Below are positions 53,001 to 61,794 of a stretch of DNA of 64,000 nt, in pieces. Both the position numbers and the translations under genes were made by a program. The stretch is from Epiperipatus broadwayi (lineage: Eukaryota; Onychophora; Udeonychophora; Euonychophora; Peripatidae): NCBI GenBank assembly GCA_028023455.1, contig JAQFVV010012423.1, positions 3,397,753-3,461,752 of the forward strand, written 5' to 3'. The stretch's first letter is position 1. Each line of letters begins with the position of its first letter. The notes under the pieces are model-generated. The model saw only the letters and a list, made by a program, of their open reading frames with translations, searched no databases and was not told the origin of the DNA.

Positions 53001-54115
53001 GAACTTCAATAGAGACGATCAATAGGGAATTATAAATAAATTAGCACTGCATATTTAACGGTAAAACTTTTATAATTTTTTTTTAAACTACTCTCTTATA
53101 ATTTTAAAATGATTACGAGAGCGTCTATAATTTTACTTAGCTATATCTAATAGCACACTTCACTGAAAAGAAATTACAATCATAATCCCCCCTGAACAAT
53201 TGAACCTTGGTTTTATACCGGAATACATTCCCCACTTGATTGGTAAATTAAACAATCACCTTGCTAGCCTATTTACATATTTTACCAACAATACAGAATT
53301 AAAAATAAATAATGACTTATTTAATATTTATTATTTATTACATTATTAAATTCTTAAATTGATCTTTATCATTTATTTAAATCCATTAAAAATTTTTTTT
53401 AAAATATATTTTTTACTTTATTTCACTTTTAACTTTTATAAGACTATTTTTTAAACAAACTAAGTCTATTTTTATACGTTACGTTTTTTTAAACAGTATT
53501 TTAAAAATCAGATTTAATATTTCACATTAATTATCTTTATTTTTATCTCGTGATAGCCAATATAATATTTCTGCAATTATTAATAGAATTTTAGAACATT
53601 TTTGCAACTTTACTAAAAAAAACTTACAAGCATGTGTGTACATATGTCTATCTATCATCTGTTTTACAACACAGATACAAACGCTTGTAATATCTAAAAA
53701 TTAACTAACAATTTAATTTTAAAAATAAATATTTTTAAATTAAATAATATATTATAACTTTAAAATAATAATTCGATATTATTAAAATCAAATATTAATC
53801 TTCTATTATATACTATTAATAATTAAAATATTTATATTCACTTATTAAATATTAATTTTTATCAACAATAAATATATGCATTTAATTTTAACTTGTCTTT
53901 TTTAAACTTTTAGCTTTAAACATTTATTTACAAAATTTATTAATGCAGTATTGATCATGGCCAGTTTTCCCAACCAGATAATATTATCATTTTTTATTGA
54001 AACGTCTCTCTCAAACATTAGCACAATTTCACATATCAAATATTCATAGATTACTTTAATTAAATTTTTGAAAGATTATTATAAATAAAATCAACATCAT
54101 ATATCTAAATATATC
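50099..54115 (-). repeat. 5' LTR of the giant-LTR element (truncated by the gap)
   Basis: 4017 bp visible; about 63 bp more of LTR are expected inside the N gap by comparison with 45279-45341. On the coding strand it ends ATTCAATTACCA next to the interior. Predicted U3 is about 1 kb and R plus U5 about 3.1 kb, judged from the TATA position. No ORF of note; 51942-52142 is not credible. Confidence 0.88.
53211..53243 (-). promoter_or_regulatory. CCAAT/TATA promoter of the 5' LTR
   Basis: The minus strand has CCAATCAAG (53243-53235) and TATAAAA (53217-53211) followed by a G-run. This would start the element's full-length RNA about 3.1 kb before the interior begins. Confidence 0.6.
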
Positions 54116-54615
54116 NNNNNNNNNNNNNNNNNNNNNNNNNNNNNNNNNNNNNNNNNNNNNNNNNNNNNNNNNNNNNNNNNNNNNNNNNNNNNNNNNNNNN
54201 NNNNNNNNNNNNNNNNNNNNNNNNNNNNNNNNNNNNNNNNNNNNNNNNNNNNNNNNNNNNNNNNNNNNNNNNNNNNNNNNNNNNNNNNNNNNNNNNNNNN
54301 NNNNNNNNNNNNNNNNNNNNNNNNNNNNNNNNNNNNNNNNNNNNNNNNNNNNNNNNNNNNNNNNNNNNNNNNNNNNNNNNNNNNNNNNNNNNNNNNNNNN
54401 NNNNNNNNNNNNNNNNNNNNNNNNNNNNNNNNNNNNNNNNNNNNNNNNNNNNNNNNNNNNNNNNNNNNNNNNNNNNNNNNNNNNNNNNNNNNNNNNNNNN
54501 NNNNNNNNNNNNNNNNNNNNNNNNNNNNNNNNNNNNNNNNNNNNNNNNNNNNNNNNNNNNNNNNNNNNNNNNNNNNNNNNNNNNNNNNNNNNNNNNNNNN
54601 NNNNNNNNNNNNNNN
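54116..54615. other. Assembly gap of exactly 500 N
   Basis: Placeholder of 500 N, so the true size is unknown. It falls inside one LTR and directly before the A-run of the next element's LTR. It hides the outer end of the giant 5' LTR, any target duplication, and the first bases of the second element. Confidence 0.99.
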
Positions 54616-54914
54616 AAAAAAAAAAAAACGTACAGTGAAAGTTTAATTTTTCTTTTTTTTTAGAAATAAGTTAACTAAAATAAATTCAATGTTGGAAAGT
54701 GCATATTGAATCATTGATTCAAATAGCGAAAGGAAATTTCAAAAGGCGAAAGATTGCTATCAGAAACAACTTTCTGGTAGTAATTAAAAATGGCAGAAAT
54801 TCTTAGCGGAAAAACAGACTTTGTAATAAGAAAAGGAGAAGAATGTAGAAGTTTATAAAGTAGAACAAAGAAAAAAAAAGAACATGCGCAGAGCTTCTAA
54901 AAAGAATCTAGGAG

Positions 54915-54922
54915 TATAAAAG
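54915..54922 (+). promoter_or_regulatory. TATA box of the gypsy 5' LTR
   Basis: TATAAAAG within GGAGTATAAAAGGAGCCGAC, with an AATAAA about 90 bp downstream. The same sequence is in the 3' LTR at 60192-60199. Confidence 0.6.
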
Positions 54923-55235
54923 GAGCCGACAGATTTGAAAAGGGGTCTTTTTTATCTTATTGTTCCAATAGTGCTGAGCAATTGGAAGTGCTTCATATTC
55001 TTTTAATAAAATGTGTTCACTTAGATACAAACTGAAATCGCTCGCCATGAGTGAGTAGAACGATATCGTTTGCCGACACTTTCTCTCAGAAAAAGTCACC
55101 TAGATCATCATCTGGCTACCTAAATTAGATCGGAGATTCGGAAATAAAACTAAAAGAAAAACAACTACTGCGGACTACTCACTAACTGAATTGTACGTCG
55201 GGAAGATCGATGACCTACTTAATGTCAACTTACCG

Positions 55236-55776
55236 GTAAGTAAATGTACATAAATTTTTTTTACATAAAGCTTTATGAATAGTGAATTGAATGGAAATGT
55301 TACCCCATAAATTTTTCTTGGATCAGAAGATTTGCGAACTGAGAAATGAACCAAACTGTTACTACGGACAATCAGACTAAATAATTAATACTCCAATATT
55401 TGAATCAAATTATTGAATTTATATGCACAATCTTTTCCAACGTTGTAATTTTGTCTTAATCATAAATATTGAATGCTTGACGAGTTAGAATAAATCTTTA
55501 TTATTAACTTCACTTTCATTGTACGTGTATAAAATTAATGCTATTCTATTTAAGTTTTACCTTTAGTTATTTAACTTAGATCGTATAATTATTACCTTAC
55601 GGGCTACAATATTTGACGCAGTCTCAGTGGGTCTAATGACTCTGGCGCCCTCAAGTAGAAATTAAAAACTGGTTCTGCTTACGATTGTACTCGGTAATAA
55701 TTCTAGGCCGAAGTTGATCAGGAAAAATAGCTGTGTTGAGAATTGAAATACAACTTTCTTTTTTCTTTTGATACAG
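55236..55776 (+). other. Candidate intron in U5 of the gypsy LTR
   Basis: A donor CTTACCG|GTAAGTAAATG at 55236 and an acceptor with a long pyrimidine run, TTTCTTTTTTCTTTTGATACAG|CTTG ending 55776 (text shortened to the motif), bound 541 bp. Both sites are unchanged in the 3' LTR (60513 to 61051). Removal would shorten the RNA leader while keeping the primer-binding site. Splicing is inferred from consensus sites alone. Confidence 0.45.
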
Positions 55777-55845
55777 CTTGATCAACTCACGCTCAAATAT
55801 AAATTTGAGGCGTATAAGGGCCTAGTAATACGAAAAACGTTACAA

Positions 55846-55863
55846 TGGCGACCCAACTCGAGG
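55846..55863 (+). promoter_or_regulatory. Primer-binding site
   Basis: TGGCGACCCAACTCGAGG begins one base after the LTR end. It starts with TGG as expected for pairing with the CCA end of a tRNA; the TGGCGACC start resembles sites that use tRNA-Arg in some insect elements, but the primer tRNA is not established here. Confidence 0.8.
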
Positions 55864-56304
55864 CTTACGAAAAGAAAAAAAAAAACCACGACCTGAGAAA
55901 ATTTAAAAACGGCATAAAATTGAGAATTTAATGTCCGTAGCCGGAAAATAAATATGACCACAAATAGTGCGCAAGTCTAAAAAGTTATTGCGTACGATTA
56001 CAAAAGTTTTTTTTTAGAGTAGGATTTTAAATAAGGACTATATTGAAAGAAAATAATAGCTTATAAATTATTAAATAATAAATAAAACCGATCAAAGGTA
56101 AGAAATGACGGTAAAGGTAGAGGGGGACGGGAGATTATAGGGTGATAAAAGAGAGGGGTGTCGGTGAACAAATTTATTAGCAAAGCAAAATAAAATATTA
56201 TATTTATATCGTAAAAATTGATAGCGTTAAGATTTTGTTTACTGTAGCAAAAATAAGCAACACGGCCATATATGAAATTGAGAAGTAATAAAAATACACA
56301 AAAT
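55864..56304 (+). other. Leader between primer-binding site and Gag remnant
   Basis: About 440 bp of A-rich sequence without a long ORF. The antisense ORFs at 56061-56584 are shadows. Confidence 0.6.
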
Positions 56305-56409
56305 ATGGCAGAAGGCGCGGAAGAATTAAAAGAGGGCTCGGAACCCTTAATAAAAAAACTATTATACGAATGCATGACAGAATTCAAAGAAGAAATAAAA
56401 AAGAAATGA
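56305..56409 (+). pseudogene. Gag N-terminal remnant
   Basis: Begins with an ATG and encodes 34 residues (MAEGAEELKEGSEPLIKK and a lysine and glutamate rich helix) before a stop. The helix-like coding continues to about 56470 in another frame, then the sequence passes straight into the protease region. Capsid and nucleocapsid sequences are absent, so roughly 1 kb of Gag was lost. Confidence 0.6.
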
Positions 56410-56476
56410 CAGAGATGGTCAGAGGATTAAAAGAAGAAATAAAAGAACCAGTAAAAAAAAAAGGAAAAGAAATAAA

Positions 56477-57460
56477 GTGATCAGTAGAACAACAGAAGAA
56501 AAGAGGATAGATAATCTTATTTGTGAATGGGATGGCGAATCGATTAAGTACACATCTCAAGAATGCCCAAAGGTTGTTTTGCAAATAAACGATGTCAAAG
56601 TAGAGACATTGTGGGATTCTGGCAGCCAGATATCGGTAATGTCAGAAACAACGTATGAGCGCATGCGGAGCCAACCCATAGAGATACCAACTCTACCAGT
56701 GAAAAGCACGCTAATAACATTAGCAAATAACAAAAAGGCACAATTGGGATCAAAACAGGTTTGGGTGCAAATTAAGATAGGGGATAAAATTATGCCCCAC
56801 ACGCTATTAATTCTAAAAGGGTTGGTACATGAAGCCATATTGGGGTCAGATTTTATGCACAAAACTGGGTGTGTGATCAATTATAAAGATGAAAAGATTA
56901 TCTGTGATGGGGAAGAAGTGGAGTTTGGGTCGCGGATGAGAATGAACCATCAAAACGTATGTAATATGGAGGTTGAGACAGAACAGCCTTCAATAGAGGC
57001 ACGGATTGATGAAGTAATAAAGGGAGTGAAGGAAGGATGGAAAGAGGACCTAAAAGAAGTCTTAAATGAATATAAATCGAATTTTTCAGATAAACCCGGG
57101 GTTATTAAAGGGTATGAGCACAGGATCAAGATCGCTGACAGTACACCATACCAGGCAAGATCATACCCAGTGCCACACCACTATAGAGCTGAGGTAGAGA
57201 GAGAATTAGCTAAAATGGAGGAGTGGGATATTATCACTAAGGGTTCGTCAGCATATAATAACCCATTGGTGGTTGTAAAAAAAAAAGATGGAACCATACG
57301 ACTGTGTTTGGATGCCAGGCAATTGAACAAGATTACATGGCCAGATCAAAATGTTCCACCTCCAATAAATGAGTTGGTAAATAAATTCCGGGGGAAAAAA
57401 GATATTTTCCACGTTAGATCTGACTGCCAGCTATTGGCAGATCGGGTTACACCCTGCTGA
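56477..57460 (+). CDS. pol: Pol, part 1: aspartic protease and RT N-terminus
   Basis: The 327-residue frame starts at the first Met, not a proven start. The protease has the active-site LWDSGSQISVMSE with D47, S48, G49 and a hydrophobic-Gly partner, ILGSDF, at 121-126; this enzyme cuts the polyprotein. RT begins around residue 215 with YEHRIK and QARSYPVP, then NNPLVVVKKKDGTIRLCLDAR at 261-281 and RQLNKIT. After residue about 311 (IFHV) the frame leaves the RT homology; the correct continuation is one base further on, in the second frame. The last 16 residues are out-of-frame. Probably expressed as a Gag-Pol or Pol polyprotein in intact relatives. Confidence 0.88.
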   Translation: MISRTTEEKRIDNLICEWDGESIKYTSQECPKVVLQINDVKVETLWDSGSQISVMSETTYERMRSQPIEIPTLPVKSTLITLANNKKAQLGSKQVWVQIKIGDKIMPHTLLILKGLVHEAILGSDFMHKTGCVINYKDEKIICDGEEVEFGSRMRMNHQNVCNMEVETEQPSIEARIDEVIKGVKEGWKEDLKEVLNEYKSNFSDKPGVIKGYEHRIKIADSTPYQARSYPVPHHYRAEVERELAKMEEWDIITKGSSAYNNPLVVVKKKDGTIRLCLDARQLNKITWPDQNVPPPINELVNKFRGKKDIFHVRSDCQLLADRVTPC

Positions 57461-57512
57461 CCGGAAGTACACAGCATTTCGATATAATGGTATATCGTAC
57501 CAATTTAACAGA

Positions 57513-59711
57513 ATGCCTTTTGGTCTCAAGAATAGTGGAGCAGGCCTGCTAAAATGTCTCGATCGTGTGCTGTGCCCGGAAATAAAAAAGTTAATCACTG
57601 TTTACATGGATGATGTGATTATTGCATCCAATAACGCCCAGGAACACTTACAACACCTCAAGTTGTTTCTACAAGAGTGCAATATGAAGGATATTCGCAT
57701 TAATCTGCAAAAAAGCTGTTTAGCAGCGGAAGAAGTGAATTTCTTAGGGCACTTAATTAATGCCAATGGGATTAGACCCCACCCGGACAAAATCCAGGCA
57801 ATACGAGATTTCCCAGCCCCTCGAACACCAAAACAGGTGAGATCGTTTTTGGGGATGTGTAATTTCTACAATAAATTTTACAAAAACTTTGCTTCAGACA
57901 TGGAGCCTCTGCTGCAATTATTACGTAAGGGAACGTCATGGAAATGGACGGAAGAGCATGAGACCAATTTTAGGGTTATTAAAGAGAAATTCCTTAGTCA
58001 AGTGATGCTGGTTTACCCTGACTTAAGGAAACCGTTTATTGTTCAGGTAGATAGTAGTGGGTATGGGTTAGGTGCTGCTCTTATGCAAGCTCAAGAGGAT
58101 GGTACCTGGGGTGTAATTTATTTTGTCAGCAGACCACTGAGAGGTGCAGAGATTAATTACTGTGTAACAGAGAAAGAGGCCTTGGCTGTGGTGTGGGCAT
58201 TTCAGAAGTTCCGCCAATTCTTGATAGGATCGGAAACGATTGTTAGGACAGATCATAAGAGCCTAGAGTTCTTAAATCACAGTTATTTAACAAATAGTAG
58301 GCTAATCCGATGGAGCCTTTTTCTCCAGGAGTTCAATTATTCCATCCAGTATTGTAAGGGCACTGAAAATGTGGTAGCCGACACATTGAGCCGGAATATT
58401 GTTCCTGATACCCAGGACCATTTGCAGATGGAAGATATCTGTTTGGCAAGTGTAGAAGTAGAAACAGACGCTGTAGTAGAAGAAGGATTGAGACACTTAG
58501 GAAAGGTACAACGGCAAAGCCCGACCTACAAGAAAATTATTGATCAACTAGAAGACAAAGATGAAGCGGGAGAGACAGCAGATGCTAACACTGATGAGAG
58601 ATACCGCCTGAAAGAAGGGATCCTATGGTATATCACCGATCCTCAAAAGGATCAATGGAAAATGATCATACCAGAAAGTTTACAGGAAGGACTTATTGAC
58701 TACACACATCATTTGTATGGGCACTATGGTGTAAATAAAGTGGAAGCCTTATTGAGGACATGGTTCCACTGGCCGAATATGAGAGCACAGGTCACCAGGA
58801 TAGTAAGCTCATGTGAAATGTGTCAGAAGACAAAACCAGCAAACAAGTCGTATCAAGGTCCATTGAATTCTATCATCCCTAAAGAACCCAATGACCTGGT
58901 GGCTATTGATTTCTATGGACCATTGCCGGCTTTTGGGAAAATGAAATATCTACTAGTAGTATATGACCTTTTTTCAAAATGGGTGTCAGCATATCCGGTG
59001 ACCCAAGCCAATACCAAGAATGCCATACGAGCCCTTGAGGTACGATATTTTAAAAGGGTAGGCAAACCAAAAGCTATTTTGTCGGACCACGGTACGCCGT
59101 TCACATCTTATGATTGGCAACAGTGGATAGAGAGGATGGAGGTAAAACACATATTGTCATCCATACGAAATCCACAATCAAACCCTTGTGAGCGGGTGAT
59201 GAGAGAGTTAGGACGCCTCTTCAGGGTATATACTGCATCCAACCATAGAGGATGGGTGAAACAACTCCCAAGGGTGTTAAATTTCATAAATTGGTCTCAT
59301 AATGAATCTACCGGATTTGCACCTGTAAGACTTCACTTCGGACAAGCAATACCTAGGTTGTACCAATCCAAGTTACCCGCTGGTCCAGAAAACATTGATA
59401 AAGGGAGAGATCATGAAGAAGCAAGAAAAAAATTGGAATACTGTGCCAAGCTCCGAACCCAGCGGAAAGGAGGCCTGACTGATAAGTTTAAAACAGGGGA
59501 TACAGTATGGGTAAAAACGAACCCTGTGAGTCAAACTGGGAAGCATATTTTTAAGAAGTTCCAAAATTTGTATGAGGGACCTTACCAAATCAGCCGACAG
59601 GATGGTCCAAATGCTTTCACTTTAAAGAATGGTGAAGGAGAAAGGGGTACCTATAACGCTAGGTCACTGAAACCATATAAGACTAGGACGTGGGTTAGAA
59701 GTACTCCATAA
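57513..59711 (+). CDS. pol: Pol, part 2: RT, RNase H and integrase
   Basis: A 732-residue frame. RT: PFGLKNSGA at 2-10, catalytic YMDD at 31-34, FLGH at 77-80. RNase H: VDSSGYGLGAAL at 179-190 (D180), TEKEAL at 219-224, RTDHKSLEF at 245-253, and ADTLSR at 289-294. Integrase: zinc-binding H400, H404, C434, C437; catalytic D466 (AIDFYG), D525 (SDHGTPF) and E560 (NPQSNPCER), the last two spaced 35 apart. C-terminus: VWVKT, LYEGPYQIS and RGTYNARSLKPY at 687-722. RT homology extends upstream of the Met in this frame to about 57415, so the frame change, not a new start, explains the break. All catalytic residues are intact. It ends 12 codons after the SLKPY tail, near full length. Confidence 0.93.
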   Translation: MPFGLKNSGAGLLKCLDRVLCPEIKKLITVYMDDVIIASNNAQEHLQHLKLFLQECNMKDIRINLQKSCLAAEEVNFLGHLINANGIRPHPDKIQAIRDFPAPRTPKQVRSFLGMCNFYNKFYKNFASDMEPLLQLLRKGTSWKWTEEHETNFRVIKEKFLSQVMLVYPDLRKPFIVQVDSSGYGLGAALMQAQEDGTWGVIYFVSRPLRGAEINYCVTEKEALAVVWAFQKFRQFLIGSETIVRTDHKSLEFLNHSYLTNSRLIRWSLFLQEFNYSIQYCKGTENVVADTLSRNIVPDTQDHLQMEDICLASVEVETDAVVEEGLRHLGKVQRQSPTYKKIIDQLEDKDEAGETADANTDERYRLKEGILWYITDPQKDQWKMIIPESLQEGLIDYTHHLYGHYGVNKVEALLRTWFHWPNMRAQVTRIVSSCEMCQKTKPANKSYQGPLNSIIPKEPNDLVAIDFYGPLPAFGKMKYLLVVYDLFSKWVSAYPVTQANTKNAIRALEVRYFKRVGKPKAILSDHGTPFTSYDWQQWIERMEVKHILSSIRNPQSNPCERVMRELGRLFRVYTASNHRGWVKQLPRVLNFINWSHNESTGFAPVRLHFGQAIPRLYQSKLPAGPENIDKGRDHEEARKKLEYCAKLRTQRKGGLTDKFKTGDTVWVKTNPVSQTGKHIFKKFQNLYEGPYQISRQDGPNAFTLKNGEGERGTYNARSLKPYKTRTWVRSTP

Positions 59712-59831
59712 AGACTTATTAAGAATAAAATTAGTTCAAGCCCATATTTTATTCTCATTCCCCTGCCCCGGTGGTATTGTACCATTTATTTATATATAAA
59801 GTACAAATTACTTTTTGATATTAGGTATTAT

Positions 59832-59849
59832 AAAAAAAAAAAAAGAAAG
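59832..59849 (+). promoter_or_regulatory. Candidate polypurine tract
   Basis: An A-run followed by GAAAG, about 25-30 bp before the 3' LTR. The LTR start could not be fixed because the 5' LTR edge is in the gap, so the assignment is tentative. Confidence 0.4.
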
Positions 59850-59871
59850 CGAACACGATCTTTATTTTTTT

Positions 59872-61119
59872 TGTAGCATAATGTTTTAAAAAAAAAAAAA
59901 AACGTACAGTGAAAGTTTAATTTTTCTTTTTTTTTAGAAATAAGTTAACTAAAATAAATTCCATGTTGGAAAAGTGCATATTGAATCATTGATTCAAATA
60001 GTGAAAGGAAATTTCAAAAGGCGAAAGATTGCTATCAGAAACAACTTTCTGATAGTAATTAAAAATGGCAGAAATTCTTAGCGGAAAAACAGACTTTGTA
60101 ATAAGAAAAGGAGAAGAATGTAGAAGTTTATAAAGTAGAACAAAGAAAAAAAAAAAGAACGTGCGCAGAGCTTCTAAAAAGAATCTAGGAGTATAAAAGG
60201 AGCCGACAGATTTGAAAAGGGGTCTTTTTTATCTTATTGTTCCAATAGTGCTGAGCAATTGGAAGTGCTTCATATTCTTTTAATAAAATGTGTTCACTTA
60301 GATACAAACTGAAATCGCTCGCCATGAGTGAGTAGAACGATATCGTTTGCCGACACTTTCTCTCGGAAAAAGTCACCTAGATCGTCATCTGGCTACCTAA
60401 ATTAGATCGGAGATTCGGAAATAAAACTAAAAGAAAAACAACTACTGCGGACTACTCACTAACTGAATTGTACGTCGGGAAGATCGATGACCTACTTAAT
60501 GTTAACTTACCGGTAAGTAAATGTACATAAATTTTTTACATAAAGCTTTATGAATAGTGAATTGAATGGAAATGTTATCCCATAAATTTTTCTTGGATCA
60601 GAAGATTTGCGAACTGAGAAATGAACCAAACTGTTACTACGGAAAATCAGACTAAATAATTAATACTCCAATATTTGAATCAAATTATTGAATTCATATG
60701 CACAATCTTTTCCAACGTTGTAATTTTGTCTTAATCATAAATATTGAATGCTTGACGAGTTAGAATAAATCTTTATTATTAACTTCACTTTCATTGTACG
60801 TGTATAAAATTAATGCTATTCTATTTAAGTTTTACCTTTAGTTATTTAACTTAGATCGTATAATTATTACCTTACGGGCTACAATATTTGACGCAGTCTC
60901 AGTGGGTCTAACGACTCTGGCGCCCTCAAGTAGAAATTAAAAACTGGTTCTGCTTACGATTGTACTCGGTAATAATTCTAGGCCGAAGTTGATCAGGAAA
61001 AATAGCTGTGTTGAGAATTGAAATACAACTTTCTTTTTTCTTTTGATACAGCTTGATCAACTCACGCTCAAATATAAATTTGAGGCGTATAAGGGCCTAG
61101 TAATACGAAAAATGTTACA
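59872..61119 (+). repeat. 3' LTR of the gypsy element
   Basis: Shared sequence with the 5' LTR runs from the A-run at 59888 to GTTACA at 61119. The start is placed at TGTAGCATAATG (59872) because LTRs begin with TG; TGTTTTAA at 59882 is an alternative. It retains the TATA (60192-60199), AATAAA and both splice-site motifs. Confidence 0.85.
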
Positions 61120-61199
61120 ATATACATATATAATGAAAATCATGTGCCGTAAAACATATCACTTGTTAATATTACCAAAATTTAAAATATTTTGTTTGT

Positions 61200-61755
61200 G
61201 AGAGATAGCAGGTTGATATATATAAATAGATCATTTATCTTTTTTTACGTGTGTGTGGCCATGTGTGTCAGTTATATAAGATGAGTGGATAGCTATAAGG
61301 AGCTTGAAAGTCTGAGTTCAAGACTCTTCTATTCAGCCTGGAAAACTTCCCATTCCTTTTCTGTATATTTAAATGGATATATTAAAGGTTGAACATGTGA
61401 GGAGTCATTGAGCTTAACATGGGTATGACAGTAAAATTAGCATCAACAAGGAGTTTGAGCATTCCATCCTCAGATTTTTAATGATGTGAATGGCTAAAGA
61501 CTTGGAGTGGAGATTAAAACTTGTCAATTAAAGTTTGAAGATTTGCTATCTTATTACAAACTGAGCACTGATTGTATATATGTGTGGGAGATGGTGATCT
61601 GACCCAATTGTTGATTGCGGTTTAGTACAATGCATGCATTGGAGATCATTTATCTTTTTCATATGTGTGGGGTCATGTGTGTCAGTTGTATAAGATGGAG
61701 TCAATAGATGTAGGGAGTTTGAAAGTCTGAGTTCCAGTTCTTTCTAATTACATTG
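61200..61755. mobile_element. Family F foldback pieces (two right-arm copies)
   Basis: A first piece (61225-61330) reads AGATCATTTATCTTTTTTTACGTGTGTGTGG...GCTTGAAAGTCTGAGTTCAAG. A second (61380-61755) includes TTTTTAATGATGTGAATGGC, CTTGTCAATTAAAGTTTGAAGATTTGC, and a near repeat of the first piece ending GAAAGTCTGAGTTC. They match the right arm of 17985-18690, but left arms are missing. Confidence 0.7.
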
Positions 61756-61794
61756 TTTAATATAGATCATACACATGTATGTATATATATATAT

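Larger units (their letters stand above)
41254..54180 (-). mobile_element. Giant-LTR Ty3/gypsy-like retrotransposon, pol-deleted
   Basis: Two direct repeats of about 4.1 kb (41254-45341 and 50099 to about 54180) flank a 4757-bp interior whose coding strand is minus. The LTRs begin TGTGCCC and end ACCA on the coding strand. A purine tract lies just upstream of the 3' LTR. The interior encodes a coiled-coil Gag, a capsid-like region, a basic Gag tail, and only the C-terminal end of integrase. Protease, RT, RNase H and the integrase core are missing, so it needs enzymes from elsewhere, as LARD-type derivatives do. The LTRs differ at few positions, so insertion was recent relative to the copy at 899. 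The distal edge lies in the N gap, so target duplication cannot be seen. Confidence 0.85.
54616..55844 (+). repeat. 5' LTR of the gypsy element (5' edge in gap)
   Basis: Matches 59888-61119 closely. It ends GTTACA, with the primer-binding site one base later. It includes TATAAAAG (54915-54922) and AATAAA (55005-55010), which sets R at about 54945-55030 and makes U5 about 0.8 kb long. The antisense 63-codon ORF (54908-55099), repeated in the other LTR, is not regarded as a gene. Confidence 0.9.
54616..61119 (+). mobile_element. Ty3/gypsy LTR retrotransposon with gag deleted
   Basis: Direct LTRs (54616-55844 and about 59872-61119) flank a 4.0-kb interior with a primer-binding site, a short Gag N-terminal remnant and a Pol of protease, RT, RNase H and integrase. 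The Gag core and nucleocapsid are missing, and one frameshift splits the RT. LTRs differ at roughly one base per hundred by eye, so the insertion is fairly young. The coding sequence is noticeably richer in G and C than the window background. The right flank begins ATATACATATATAATG. Confidence 0.92.

Noticed and set aside
41254-54115. Simple segmental duplication instead of LTRs
   Set aside because: The exact TG...CA termini, adjoining polypurine tract, Gag and integrase fragments between the repeats, and an independent old copy with the same ends all favour LTRs.
54908-55099. 63-codon antisense ORF present identically in both LTRs (also 60185-60376)
   Set aside because: Identity follows from the LTR duplication; no domain, and it spans the TATA region of the sense promoter.
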